A stretch of 64,000 bases of DNA from Rivularia sp. MS3 (lineage in GTDB: Bacteria; Cyanobacteriota; Cyanobacteriia; Cyanobacteriales; Nostocaceae), in contig JAHCMI010000028.1 in NCBI GenBank assembly GCA_019192545.1, positions 32,147-96,146 on the forward strand, in the 5' to 3' direction. Below the pieces are notes generated by a model. It was not told the DNA's origin. It saw nothing but the letters and a program-made list of their open reading frames with translations, and searched no databases. The position numbers and the translations under genes are program-made. Each line of letters begins with the position of its first letter. Position 1 is the stretch's first letter. Of the stretch, positions 8,421-17,453 are shown piece after piece.

Positions 8421-8664
8421 TTTTTTATTTATTATTACCTTATTTTTCTCAGGAGTATCTATAGATTTTATGAATCTAGTAAATCGGGATAAGGGAAGAT
8501 TTTTAACAAACTAGTAGCGACTGTAAAGGAACTATTAATAAATAGGAAATATAGATAATAGTAGATGCGAGCATTTCCGTAAACATAGTTCAGAAAAAGT
8601 ATTTAACTTGCTACTTACTACTTACTACTTGGACTGCTCACTATTTACCGTTTACTGCTTGCTG

Positions 8665-9369
8665 TCAACCGAACCCCAAAAGGTGAGCTAAAGATTGAAA
8701 AATGCTCAAATAAAAGTTTCCTTCCCTTTCTCTGAATAACGTAAAGGGTGAAGTTGGAGTACCAAAAAAAGGTCGAAGAGTCCACCCCAACTGACTGCCA
8801 ACAAAAGCATATAAAAATAGCCAAGAGCGTAATATTTTATTGCGCGTGGTTTTATTTTCACCATCTTGCTCTAAGATAACTTTTGCAGCTTTATATAAAG
8901 AAGAAACACCAATAAATCCTGTAGCCGCAAAAATAATTACATTCAACAAAATCAGAAACTGATAATTACCAGTACTCAGCATAAAGAACAAAGTTATTGG
9001 TGCAAAGCTGAACAACAACACGCTAGTTACTGAAACCGCAGTCAAAACCAAAGCAAAATACTGAGCGAAAGTTCGTTTATCGCCGAAAATAATGTTTGCA
9101 AAGTACAAAGTTGGCAGACAAATTAATAGAGTAATTAAATATAGCGCCGGTAACTTAACAGCAGAAGATAAAGCTTGCATCCAGCTATGGTAAGCACCAA
9201 TAATTGCCCCATAAACAGCAAAAAACAAAGAACTACAAACTAATAAAGAAACTATTTTATTTTGTAACCTGACTTTTTCGCGAATTTCTTCTAAAAAACT
9301 TTGTCGTTCTCGAAGTAAATGAGTAATTACAACAAAGTATTTATTGACTGTAGACTGTTTTTGAATCAT
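8665..9369 (-). CDS. Conserved cyanobacterial multi-pass membrane protein, paralog 2
   Basis: 234 residues with the same architecture as the gene at 7689-8420: charged start LLRERQSFLEEIREKVRLQ, then GAYHSWMQAL, FSFAPITLFF and QLGWTLRPFFGTP near the end, with about six predicted membrane segments. Function unknown. It lies 110 bp downstream of cruP, and the gap carries heptamer repeats. Co-orientation with cruP makes a thylakoid or carotenoid-membrane role possible, but this is context only. Confidence 0.7.
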   Translation of the reverse strand: MIQKQSTVNKYFVVITHLLRERQSFLEEIREKVRLQNKIVSLLVCSSLFFAVYGAIIGAYHSWMQALSSAVKLPALYLITLLICLPTLYFANIIFGDKRTFAQYFALVLTAVSVTSVLLFSFAPITLFFMLSTGNYQFLILLNVIIFAATGFIGVSSLYKAAKVILEQDGENKTTRNKILRSWLFLYAFVGSQLGWTLRPFFGTPTSPFTLFREREGNFYLSIFQSLAHLLGFG

Positions 9370-9441
9370 ATATTTTAAATTTTAAAGTTAAAAGAGAAAA
9401 CTGAAAATAGGAAACGGTTAAAAAAAAATATCACTCAATAT

Positions 9442-9489
9442 CAGTAACTGTTAACTGTTCACTGTTAACTGCTCACTGTTCACTGTTCG
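9442..9489. repeat. Heptamer array containing the cruP stop codon
   Basis: Seven-base units of the types AACTGTT, CACTGTT and AACTGCT run head to tail. The cruP stop codon (TGA, minus strand, 9480-9482) and its last Gln and Glu codons lie inside the array. Confidence 0.8.
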
Positions 9490-11021
9490 TAATCATTTCC
9501 AGAACCATATTTCCAAGCATCAACCCACCGATGCCAATAATATTGATAATTTGCTGGTAGATTATTTATTGATGGTTCTACGATTGAACTGATATTAAAT
9601 AAAATAGAATAAACGCACAAATTAATATAATGCCACATCCAATCTATTAAAGTTATCAATCCAACTTGAGGAATAATTTTAAATATTAAACCTGGATTAG
9701 CTAAACTTGTTTGAAAAAGTGTTTTCGTTAAACCATTAAACTGCACCACATCTTGTAAAAATGGTTTCAATACCGATTCACCCAACTTTTCCATTTGAGT
9801 AAATACAACTGATAACAACTGATTAATTTGATTTGGTGCAATTTTTTGATTTATACCCACGCTCATCGCTTTTTGAAATAACCAAGTAACCGTTAAACTC
9901 GGCTGATATGGTTGCAGCAACGAAAGCGATGCAGCTGATAATTGATTGCTTTGTAAAGCTTCATCAACTCCTAAAGTCAATCTTTTGAGATTTCGTATCA
10001 TGGCTCCGAAACCACCAAAACTTAAAGGAGATTGATTTCCGCTGCTATCACCAATTGGCAAAATGCGAGGAAATGGTGTTTTTAGAGGGCTTTGACGGTA
10101 AGAGGGAAAAAATCCAAACAGCGCTCTTTTAAACTCAAGCTGCTGTAACTCTACGCTTTGATATTCTGGCATCAAACGTAAATATTCTTCAAAAAATGCC
10201 TCTAAACCGATATGTTGTGGATGTGCATCCATATAGGTAAACATATAAGTTGTTCTACCGTCTTGTGCAGGAAAAGCTTCCCAGAAGTACTGGCACTGAT
10301 TTTTTATTTCGGTGAAAGATAACAACAAGTCGCCACTGTGGTTTTCCGGAAAGCCGGAAGCACAAGTTCCTACCACTAAACACAATGCATCTGGCTTGAC
10401 TCCTTGACGTATTTGCCCAGTGATGGGAGAAAAGTTTCCCATAGCGTCAATTAATAATCTGCTTTTAAATTTGTTATTCACCATCACCCCATCGGGATGA
10501 ACTACCGCTTCAGTAAAAGGTGTGTTTTCATACAGCTTTCCCCCCGTCTGCAAAAATCGCTGCTTTAAAGTTTCCAGTAAATAAACTGGATATACGCCGA
10601 TATTAAGAACATTTTCTACCCATACTTCAACACCAGAAGTAAAACCTACTCTTGCCGGATTGTATTCAGTGACAATTGCTTTTTCTAACTCTTCAGACGT
10701 AAGTAAATCTAACTCTAAGAGTACTTGCAATTCATTACGAGATATGTTCCATTCTTGCTCTCTACCTCGTAAAATTCCTCTTTCAATTAATGCAACTCGT
10801 AAACCTCTTGAAACTAAGGCACAACCAATTAAAATACCTAATGTGCCACCAGAAATAATTACATCCCAATCTACATTGCCTAGAGGTTGACGATCTTCTT
10901 TCACCACCATCGGTACGGGTATATTTCCTTCTTTTAAAGATGTCAGTATACTATCTGCATTCCGCAATCTCTCTAAAACATTACCCGGCAATTGCGAAAG
11001 GATTTCTTGAGTTAAAGACAT
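9480..11021 (-). CDS. cruP: CruP-type lycopene cyclase / FAD-dependent carotenoid protein
   Basis: 513 residues in the CruA/CruP family of FAD-dependent lycopene cyclases found in cyanobacteria and plants. The FAD-binding strand DVIISGGTLGILIG is followed by VALIERG and the arginine-rich RGREQEWNISR. Other CruP-typical blocks are EYNPARVGF, NIGVYPVYLLETLK, LFGFFPSYRQSPL, GDSSGNQSPLSFGGFGAM and the C-terminal HRWVDAWKYGSGNDY. CruP has weak cyclase activity and is linked to oxidative-stress tolerance in other organisms. The C-terminal Glu-Gln-stop comes from repeat DNA. Confidence 0.9.
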   Translation of the reverse strand: MSLTQEILSQLPGNVLERLRNADSILTSLKEGNIPVPMVVKEDRQPLGNVDWDVIISGGTLGILIGCALVSRGLRVALIERGILRGREQEWNISRNELQVLLELDLLTSEELEKAIVTEYNPARVGFTSGVEVWVENVLNIGVYPVYLLETLKQRFLQTGGKLYENTPFTEAVVHPDGVMVNNKFKSRLLIDAMGNFSPITGQIRQGVKPDALCLVVGTCASGFPENHSGDLLLSFTEIKNQCQYFWEAFPAQDGRTTYMFTYMDAHPQHIGLEAFFEEYLRLMPEYQSVELQQLEFKRALFGFFPSYRQSPLKTPFPRILPIGDSSGNQSPLSFGGFGAMIRNLKRLTLGVDEALQSNQLSAASLSLLQPYQPSLTVTWLFQKAMSVGINQKIAPNQINQLLSVVFTQMEKLGESVLKPFLQDVVQFNGLTKTLFQTSLANPGLIFKIIPQVGLITLIDWMWHYINLCVYSILFNISSIVEPSINNLPANYQYYWHRWVDAWKYGSGNDYEQ

Positions 11022-11534
11022 AGCTAATATGATTCTGAAGTCATCAAAACAACATATATTTAATTTTCTTACTTTCTATGAAAATTATGCAGAAAATATA
11101 TAGTTTTGCTTTTAGCTAACCGCTAAAACTAGATAGAGAATATAAATGAATGTAGCAATAGTTACATTAGTGATTGACCAGAAATTTTCAAAACGTATAA
11201 TTACTGAAAGATGTATGTCAATCTACAGATGGATAGATTTTGAAAAATATGATTTTATTTTGAGAGTATTCATATTATTTCTGGGGAAGCTTTCCAGGAT
11301 TTAAGTCGTCTTCAAAGTTGTATTTTTACCTTCAGTAATTTAGAATCGACTTTAAAAAAAATTGATTTTTTGCGATGGCAGATAAAGTAACAGTAAAGTT
11401 ATCAGGAAATAAGTGCGATACAACACTAAAGCGATTATCGTAAAAAGCGAACCTTTGATAGACAAAAGTTAGTAATTTGATGCATACCTAAGTAGTATCT
11501 AAATACAGTATAAAACAATCATCTTTTGGTATTC
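11022..11534. other. Divergent intergenic region, no gene seen
   Basis: About 510 bp separate cruP from the glycan cluster on the other strand. It is AT-rich with no convincing ORF, hairpin or repeat. It must hold both promoters, but no clear -35/-10 pair or known operator could be assigned. Confidence 0.4.
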
Positions 11535-12878
11535 ATGAGAATAGCTTTTATAGTAGACAGATTTCCCGTTTTATCAGAAACATTTGTAATCAATCAAATT
11601 ACAGGTTTGATTGAGCGCGGACACGAAGTACATATATACGGAAGACAAACTTACGATAATAAAGTGCATCCAGATGTAGAAAAATATGAATTAATAAAAC
11701 GCACGCGCTACTTACCAGAAATTCCTAATAACTATTTAGTTCGTTTATTTAATACACTTTATTTGTTTGCGAAAAACTTTTCTCAAGCTCCACTTGTTTT
11801 ATTGCGTTCTTTGAATATTTTCAAGTATGGCAAACGTGCAGCTTGTTTAAGATTATTTTATTCAACTTTACCTTTTCTAAATGCCCCTGAATACGATATT
11901 ATTCACTGTCAATTTGGTAGACAAGCAGTATGTAAATTTGGACCTTACAGTTACGAAGGTTTAGTATTGCGGGAGATTGGTGCAGTTAAAGGGAAGTTAA
12001 TTACAACTTTTCGCGGATACGATATCAGTTGGTATCTAAAGAAATATGGCGAAAATGTCTACGACGGATTATTTGAACAAGGAGACTTTTTCTACACGAA
12101 TTGCGAATTTTTTAGACAGCGAGTAATTAAGCTCGGATGCGACGAAAAGAAAATTATCGTTCATGGTTCGGGTATAAATTGCAGTCGGTTTACGTTTAAA
12201 GCTAGATATCCGGATGCAGAAGGGTTGATTCGTATAGCTACCACAGGACGTTTAGTAGAAAAAAAAGGTATAGAATACGCGATTCGTGCCATTGCTGACG
12301 TGGTCAAAGTTCACAACAACGTTGAATTTAATGTTATCGGTGATGGAGAATTAAAAGAACGCTTTGCTCAAATCATTAATGAGTTAAATCTTGCCGATAA
12401 AGTTCATTTAAAGGGGTGGAAAAATCAAAAAGAAATTATCTCAATTTTGGACAAAAGTCATATTTTTGTAGCACCAAGTGTTACCGCTAGCGATGGCAAT
12501 CAAGATGCACCGGTAAATACGTTAAAAGAAGCAATGGCTATGGGTTTACCGGTTATTGGCACTTTCCACGGTGGTATACCCGAATTAGTTGAAGATGGTG
12601 TTTCCGGATTTCTAGTTCCTGAAAGGGATGAGAAAGCTATAGCTCAAAAATTAATTTATTTGATAGAGCATCCCGAAATTTGGTCGCAAATGGGTTCTCA
12701 TGGTCGTCAAAAGGTGGAAGAAAATTATGATACCGACAAACTAAACTCTGAGTTAGTAGAAATTTATCAACAGGTATTAAGTAATGATTTATATGAATTA
12801 GAGGAAGCATCTCAAATTTCTCAAACACCTTCAGAATATTCTGGGGCTACGAAAACAAATCCCGCCTCCGCAGGCTGA
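11535..12878 (+). CDS. Glycosyltransferase family 4
   Basis: GT-B-fold retaining glycosyltransferase, first gene of the glycan cluster. The N-terminus RIAFIVDRFPVLSETFVINQ and the C-terminal donor-binding segments ATTGRLVEKKGIEYAI, APSVTASDGNQDAPVN and GTFHGGIPELVEDG with a Glu-rich end are typical GT4. An in-frame TTG at 11526 exists, but the ATG at 11535 gives the canonical beta-strand start. The last 11 residues (GATKTNPASAG) are encoded by a dispersed repeat, so the native C-terminus has been replaced or extended. Sugar specificity cannot be read. Confidence 0.85.
   Translation: MRIAFIVDRFPVLSETFVINQITGLIERGHEVHIYGRQTYDNKVHPDVEKYELIKRTRYLPEIPNNYLVRLFNTLYLFAKNFSQAPLVLLRSLNIFKYGKRAACLRLFYSTLPFLNAPEYDIIHCQFGRQAVCKFGPYSYEGLVLREIGAVKGKLITTFRGYDISWYLKKYGENVYDGLFEQGDFFYTNCEFFRQRVIKLGCDEKKIIVHGSGINCSRFTFKARYPDAEGLIRIATTGRLVEKKGIEYAIRAIADVVKVHNNVEFNVIGDGELKERFAQIINELNLADKVHLKGWKNQKEIISILDKSHIFVAPSVTASDGNQDAPVNTLKEAMAMGLPVIGTFHGGIPELVEDGVSGFLVPERDEKAIAQKLIYLIEHPEIWSQMGSHGRQKVEENYDTDKLNSELVEIYQQVLSNDLYELEEASQISQTPSEYSGATKTNPASAG
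12845..12878 (-). repeat. Dispersed repeat forming the 3' end of a glycosyltransferase gene
   Basis: Read on the minus strand this is GCCTGCGGAGGCGGG, then TTTGT and GTAGCC, the same family as the sequence at about 4853-4890. It supplies the last codons and the stop of the GT4 gene. Confidence 0.6.
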
Positions 12879-12983
12879 AATTAGTATTTATAGTAGCTAG
12901 GTGTCTGGACAAAATTTCATGCAACACCTTAATCTTTCTGTAAATTCCAAATACATATAACTATAAAAGCCGAGGATTAAAAT

Positions 12984-14045
12984 ATGAACTCGAAACCAGA
13001 AGTAACGATAGTAGTTGCACCTAGAGAGCGTTTTAGCTATACCCGCGAATCTTTAGAAAGCATTTACGAACATACACAGTTACCTTTCAAACTGATTTAT
13101 GTTGATGGTGGCTCGCCTTCTCATATCAAGAAGTATTTAGAAACTCAAGCTGCCGAAAAGCAATTCCAAGTCATTCGTACCGAACATTACCTTTCTCCCA
13201 ACCACGCTAGAAATTTAGGCTTGCGTCAAGTTGACACCAAATATGTAGTGTTCATTGATAACGACGTAGTAGTTACCCCTGGTTGGTTAAAAGCTGCTGT
13301 AGATTGCGCCGAAGAAACCAATGCAACCGTGGTTAGCCCTCTTGTATGTCAATATTTACCGCTACATGAAGAAGTACACTGTGCAGGTGGTGAATCGGGA
13401 ATCAAAGTAGAAACCAAAGACGGTAACACGAGAAGACGATTTATTGAAAAGATTTTTAAACAAGGGCGTAAAGTCGCACAGGTGCGTCCTAATTTACAGC
13501 GTCAAGAAACCGGATTAGCAGAATTTCACTGCATGATGGTTCGCACAGAAATCTTCGATAAAATCGGCTTGCTTGATGAAGGTTTGCTTAATACCAAAGA
13601 ACACGTCGATCTATGTATTTTAGTGGCAGAAGCTGGCGGTACAATTTATCTAGAACCCGATTCTTTAGTCACATACGTACCCGGACCACCTTTAGAATGG
13701 TCGGATGTAGGGTATTATATGTTACGTTGGAGCGACGGTTGGGAAATGGCTAGCTTGCAAAGATTGCGCGAAAAGTGGAATTTAAGCGAAGATAAGTATT
13801 TTCAAAATAAATATAAACGGTTGGGATGGCGTAGAAAAATGACGATTATCGACCCTATTAGTCAAAAATTAGGCTTGGGTAATCGTTTTTTATCAAAAGT
13901 CGCTGGTAAGTTAATTAGCAAAGCCGATAAATTACTTAACCGCTACATTACCAGCAGATACGCACGCAAATACTTACAAAATAATTCTCATCAAAATCCA
14001 CCTACTCAACCACCGAATGCAGTAACAGCATCATCTCAGGGTTAG
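12984..14045 (+). CDS. Glycosyltransferase family 2
   Basis: GT-A-fold enzyme of 353 residues. The nucleotide-sugar site is visible as LIYVDGGSP, NHARNLGL and the DxD-type motif FIDNDVVV; LDEGLLNTKEHVDLC resembles the acceptor or catalytic region. The C-terminal 60 residues are basic and then rich in Pro and Asn. It is 105 bp downstream of the GT4 gene and co-oriented with the exporter genes, so it probably builds the glycan that Wzm/Wzt exports. Confidence 0.82.
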   Translation: MNSKPEVTIVVAPRERFSYTRESLESIYEHTQLPFKLIYVDGGSPSHIKKYLETQAAEKQFQVIRTEHYLSPNHARNLGLRQVDTKYVVFIDNDVVVTPGWLKAAVDCAEETNATVVSPLVCQYLPLHEEVHCAGGESGIKVETKDGNTRRRFIEKIFKQGRKVAQVRPNLQRQETGLAEFHCMMVRTEIFDKIGLLDEGLLNTKEHVDLCILVAEAGGTIYLEPDSLVTYVPGPPLEWSDVGYYMLRWSDGWEMASLQRLREKWNLSEDKYFQNKYKRLGWRRKMTIIDPISQKLGLGNRFLSKVAGKLISKADKLLNRYITSRYARKYLQNNSHQNPPTQPPNAVTASSQG

Positions 14046-14080
14046 TAGCGATCGCACTTCTTCACCTCGTCTTCTAAATA

Positions 14081-14106
14081 CCCCTCTCCTTGGATAAGGA
14101 GAGGGG
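14081..14106. repeat. CCCCTCTCCTT inverted repeat
   Basis: A perfect 11-bp stem, CCCCTCTCCTT with AAGGAGAGGGG, around 4 nt (GGAT). It is a dispersed cyanobacterial repeat; a degenerate relative lies at about 25698. Its right flank, GGAGGGGGTGAGG, supplies the GTG at 14112 taken as the longest start of the permease gene. Confidence 0.7.
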
Positions 14107-14111
14107 AGGGG

Positions 14112-15056
14112 GTGAGGTTCCAAAAAACTTTAAAACTTAATAATAAAAATTTAAAACCAAGGGTGAACATATTGAAAAGAAGATTGAGAAAAAATAAATT
14201 TAGAAAACGACATCCTTACGAAGTAGTTTATACTCCTGAAAGCTTATTAAGAAATCCTTCCAGATTATTCCAACAAATGTGGTTGGACTTACTAAGTTCT
14301 CGCGAGCTTGCTTGGAGGTTATTAGTAAGAGACATCAGCGCTCAATATCGTCAGTCATTTTTAGGCGTTATTTGGGCTTTTATACCACCAATAGTTATGG
14401 CTGCGGGATTCACCCTTGCTAGTCAAGCCAAGGTAATTAATATCGGAGAAACCGATTTACCTTATGCAGCTTATGTTATGTTTAGCACCGCTTTATGGCA
14501 AACCTTTGTAGAAGCAATTAATGGCCCGGTAAAAGCCGTTACGGTAGCAAAACCAATGCTTGCGAGGGTTAATTTTCCTAGAGAAGCGTTGATTTTAGCA
14601 AAATTAGGCGAAGTCTTTTTTAATTTTGCAATCAAATTAATTTTAATTATCGGCTTGTTTATCTGGTTTCGCGTTCCCGTAACTTGGACGGTAATCTTAG
14701 CACCAGTAGCCTTAATTCATTTAATATTTTTAGGTACTTTTATTGGTGTTCTACTATCACCTTTAGGAGTTTTATATCAAGACGTATCAAAAGGATTGAC
14801 TTTATTAACAAGTTTCTGGCTGTTTTTAACTCCCGTAGTTTATCCAGTTCCGACAGAAGGAGTTTTCGGTAATATAGTAAAGCTAAATCCCGTAACTCCA
14901 TTATTAGTCACAACCCGAGAGCTTGCAACCACGGGTATTATCTCTGAGCCTGTAGGATTTTGGATAGTCAGTATTATTACTATAATTGGATTATTTGTAA
15001 CCTGGATTGGTTTTCGTTTAGCAATGCCTTTTGTGGTGGAAAGAGTAAGTTCTTAA
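14112..15056 (+). CDS. Wzm-type polysaccharide ABC transporter permease
   Basis: ABC-2 family permease exporting a polyprenol-linked polysaccharide across the inner membrane. After a basic N-terminus the conserved QMWLDLLSSRELAWRLLVRDI, split by RQSFLGVIWAFIPP, leads into six hydrophobic segments, ending FRLAMPFVVERVSS. The GTG at 14112 lies in repeat DNA and the first 17 residues may be artefactual; GTG 14163 is an alternative. Its stop is 3 bp before the Wzt-like ATPase gene, so the two are translationally coupled subunits. Confidence 0.88.
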   Translation: MRFQKTLKLNNKNLKPRVNILKRRLRKNKFRKRHPYEVVYTPESLLRNPSRLFQQMWLDLLSSRELAWRLLVRDISAQYRQSFLGVIWAFIPPIVMAAGFTLASQAKVINIGETDLPYAAYVMFSTALWQTFVEAINGPVKAVTVAKPMLARVNFPREALILAKLGEVFFNFAIKLILIIGLFIWFRVPVTWTVILAPVALIHLIFLGTFIGVLLSPLGVLYQDVSKGLTLLTSFWLFLTPVVYPVPTEGVFGNIVKLNPVTPLLVTTRELATTGIISEPVGFWIVSIITIIGLFVTWIGFRLAMPFVVERVSS

Positions 15057-15059
15057 ATT

Positions 15060-16352
15060 ATGACTAGTTTAATAGACAGAAAAATTGATACGCAACCGGA
15101 AGAACGTGAAGCAGTTATTTCTGTGGAAAATGTTTCTAAAAAGTTTTGCCGGGACTTAAAACGCTCTTTATTTTATGGCGTACAGGACATTGCTACTGAA
15201 GTTACTGGTAGAAAAAGAAATAGCGGTACTTTACGTAAAAATGAATTTTGGGCGCTTCATGATGTTAGCTTTAAATTACATAAAGGTGAAGCTCTAGGTT
15301 TAGTGGGTTCTAACGGAGCCGGTAAAAGCACTATATTACGAATTATTAGTGGTTTAATTAAACCCGACACGGGAACGGTAAAAGTAAAAGGTAGAGTTGC
15401 TCCTTTAATCGCATTAGGAGCGGGTTTTAATCCGATTTTATCGGGACGGGAAAATATTTATGCTAATATGTCAATTCTCGGTTTACCAACCGCTGAAATT
15501 GAAAAAAAATTCGACGAAGTTGTAGAATTTGCCGAAATAGCCGATGCAATTGATGCACCAGTTCAAACTTATAGTTCGGGGATGGCTGCAAGATTGGGAT
15601 TTGCCTGTGCGGTGCATATCGAACCCGATATCTTATTAATAGATGAAGTGCTGGCTGTAGGCGATGTAAAGTTTAAAATGAAGTGTCACCGCAAGCTATC
15701 AGAATTACGTAAAAAAGGTACCGCATTTATCTTAGTTACTCATAATTCTCACAGCATATTAAATATATGTGAAAGTTCAATTTACTTGAAAAAAGGTCAG
15801 CTAATTACTTCTGGAGATACCGAGCAAGTCATTCGTAAATATGAAGAAGACTTATGTTTGAGCGGGAAAGAAAATGCTTTAGGGAGAATGGTTTTACCGC
15901 CAAAGCCCAAAGAAAAAAGTAACGGTTTAGATATTGTTTCTTTATGCTTTAAAGATGAGCAAGATAATATTTTAGAAACGTTATTTACTGGCGAACCTGC
16001 ATATTTAAGTGTAGAATGTAAATCCTATGAATATATAGATAACGCCAATTTAGGAATGTTAGTGACGGCATTATCAGGAGGTGAAGGTCTTGTTTTATAT
16101 ATGACCTCTACTAGCGATAATCAAGATTTAGAAATCCCAGCCGGAAAATCCGAAATCAGGATGCACATGCCCTATTGCTCGATGATTCCTGGTGTATATA
16201 GTGCCAGAATCTACGTTCGGAATGGCGTATATTCCTACGATATTGTTGAATCTTTTCGATTTACCGTCAAGGCGAATAAAACTATTAGTAGATGTCAATT
16301 TTATCAGCCAAGAAAATGGCAGGTTGTCAGTCAATCTAAAAAACAAGAATAA
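15060..16352 (+). CDS. Wzt-type polysaccharide ABC transporter ATPase with C-terminal domain
   Basis: Nucleotide-binding subunit partnering the upstream permease. Motifs: Walker A GSNGAGKST, signature YSSGMAARLGFA, Walker B ILLIDEVLAVGD, H-loop VTHNSHS. After about residue 260 an added domain of about 160 residues (starting near LDIVSLCF) resembles the Wzt C-terminal carbohydrate-binding beta sandwich, which in O9a-type systems recognises the terminally modified glycan before export. Length (430 residues) and domain order fit Wzt. An imperfect palindrome lies just after the stop (16358-16378). Confidence 0.9.
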   Translation: MTSLIDRKIDTQPEEREAVISVENVSKKFCRDLKRSLFYGVQDIATEVTGRKRNSGTLRKNEFWALHDVSFKLHKGEALGLVGSNGAGKSTILRIISGLIKPDTGTVKVKGRVAPLIALGAGFNPILSGRENIYANMSILGLPTAEIEKKFDEVVEFAEIADAIDAPVQTYSSGMAARLGFACAVHIEPDILLIDEVLAVGDVKFKMKCHRKLSELRKKGTAFILVTHNSHSILNICESSIYLKKGQLITSGDTEQVIRKYEEDLCLSGKENALGRMVLPPKPKEKSNGLDIVSLCFKDEQDNILETLFTGEPAYLSVECKSYEYIDNANLGMLVTALSGGEGLVLYMTSTSDNQDLEIPAGKSEIRMHMPYCSMIPGVYSARIYVRNGVYSYDIVESFRFTVKANKTISRCQFYQPRKWQVVSQSKKQE

Positions 16353-16357
16353 AGAAT

Positions 16358-16378
16358 ACAGTACTGTTGCAGTGCTGT
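16358..16378. repeat. Imperfect palindrome after the Wzt gene
   Basis: ACAGTACTG, TTG, then CAGTGCTGT: a near-perfect dyad 6 bp after the stop codon. No T-run follows. It could be an operator for the next gene or a stability hairpin. Confidence 0.3.
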
Positions 16379-16502
16379 CATAAATCACTTAAATAAATGG
16401 TTCAAATACAGCCTTTTACAGTTTTAATCAGCTATAAATTTAATCAGATTTCAAAATTGTTTTATTCTCTAACTAACTTAATACACATTTGGGTGTGTCA
16501 AT

Positions 16503-17414
16503 ATGAACAACATTTTACTTAGCATCATCATTCCTACTTACAATAGACCTCATTTTTTACCGCGTGCTGTTAATAGTGCTTTGCAGCAAACAGTAAAAGA
16601 TATAGAGGTAATTGTAGTTGATGACGGTTCCGACGAGCCTGTAAATTTACCAGAACATTCTCGATTGAGAGTAATTGCCCTTGAGAAAAATAGCGGTAAT
16701 GCAGTAGCTCGGAATGTTGGATTAAAAGCTGCAAAAGGTCAATACGTGACTTATCTCGACGATGACGACCAATTGTTGCCTAATATGGCGCAAGTCTCAT
16801 TAGATGCTCTTAAAAATACTGAATTACCAAAACCGGTTGCGGCACTTTCTGGTTTAGAAGTCATTAAACCTGACGGTGAAGTCGTTGACAGACGCATACC
16901 TCCGACTTTACCCCGTGGTTCTCATTTTTTCTTAGAAGACATCGAACCTGAGAAGTCCTTTTTATCCAAGCAGACACTAGTTGTAGAAAGAGAACTTCTA
17001 CTCAAACTAGGTGGTTACGACGAAACTTTTACTTCTCGGGTACATACTGAGATGTTTTTAAGGCTGAATCCAGTCTGCTCAATTTTAGGTTTACCAAATG
17101 TAACTTATCAGCTTACAGCCCATCAAGGAGAGAGGATTTCACGCGATCCAGCCCTACGGCAAGTAAACTTCGAGCGCTTGCTTAATAAGCATGAATCCCT
17201 TTTCAAACTGCATCCAAAAGCCTTTGCTGGCTTCTTATGCGACCACGCAGAAAGGTCTTTAGAACTCGGTCAGCCAAAAGCCGCTATCTTGAGTTTATTG
17301 CGAGCGATGAAATTAGATTTAAAACCGACTTTAGGACGAATCAAATCTTTATCGACATATACGCTGCGAACCTATACCAAGCAAGTGTTTCGAGAAGCTT
17401 TCAACATTAATTAA
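16503..17414 (+). CDS. Glycosyltransferase family 2
   Basis: 303-residue GT-A enzyme. LLSIIIPTYNRPHFLPRAVNS, VIVVDDGSDEP, GNAVARNVGLKAAKG and the DxD motif YLDDDDQL define the donor site. It lies 150 bp downstream of the Wzt gene and 39 bp upstream of the next transferase. The C-terminal 80 residues (HAERSLELGQPKAAILSLLR) look like a short helical-repeat tail. Confidence 0.85.
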   Translation: MNNILLSIIIPTYNRPHFLPRAVNSALQQTVKDIEVIVVDDGSDEPVNLPEHSRLRVIALEKNSGNAVARNVGLKAAKGQYVTYLDDDDQLLPNMAQVSLDALKNTELPKPVAALSGLEVIKPDGEVVDRRIPPTLPRGSHFFLEDIEPEKSFLSKQTLVVERELLLKLGGYDETFTSRVHTEMFLRLNPVCSILGLPNVTYQLTAHQGERISRDPALRQVNFERLLNKHESLFKLHPKAFAGFLCDHAERSLELGQPKAAILSLLRAMKLDLKPTLGRIKSLSTYTLRTYTKQVFREAFNIN

Positions 17415-17453
17415 AACCACTGACAAACTTTTACGGCTATCTAATCAAGATTT

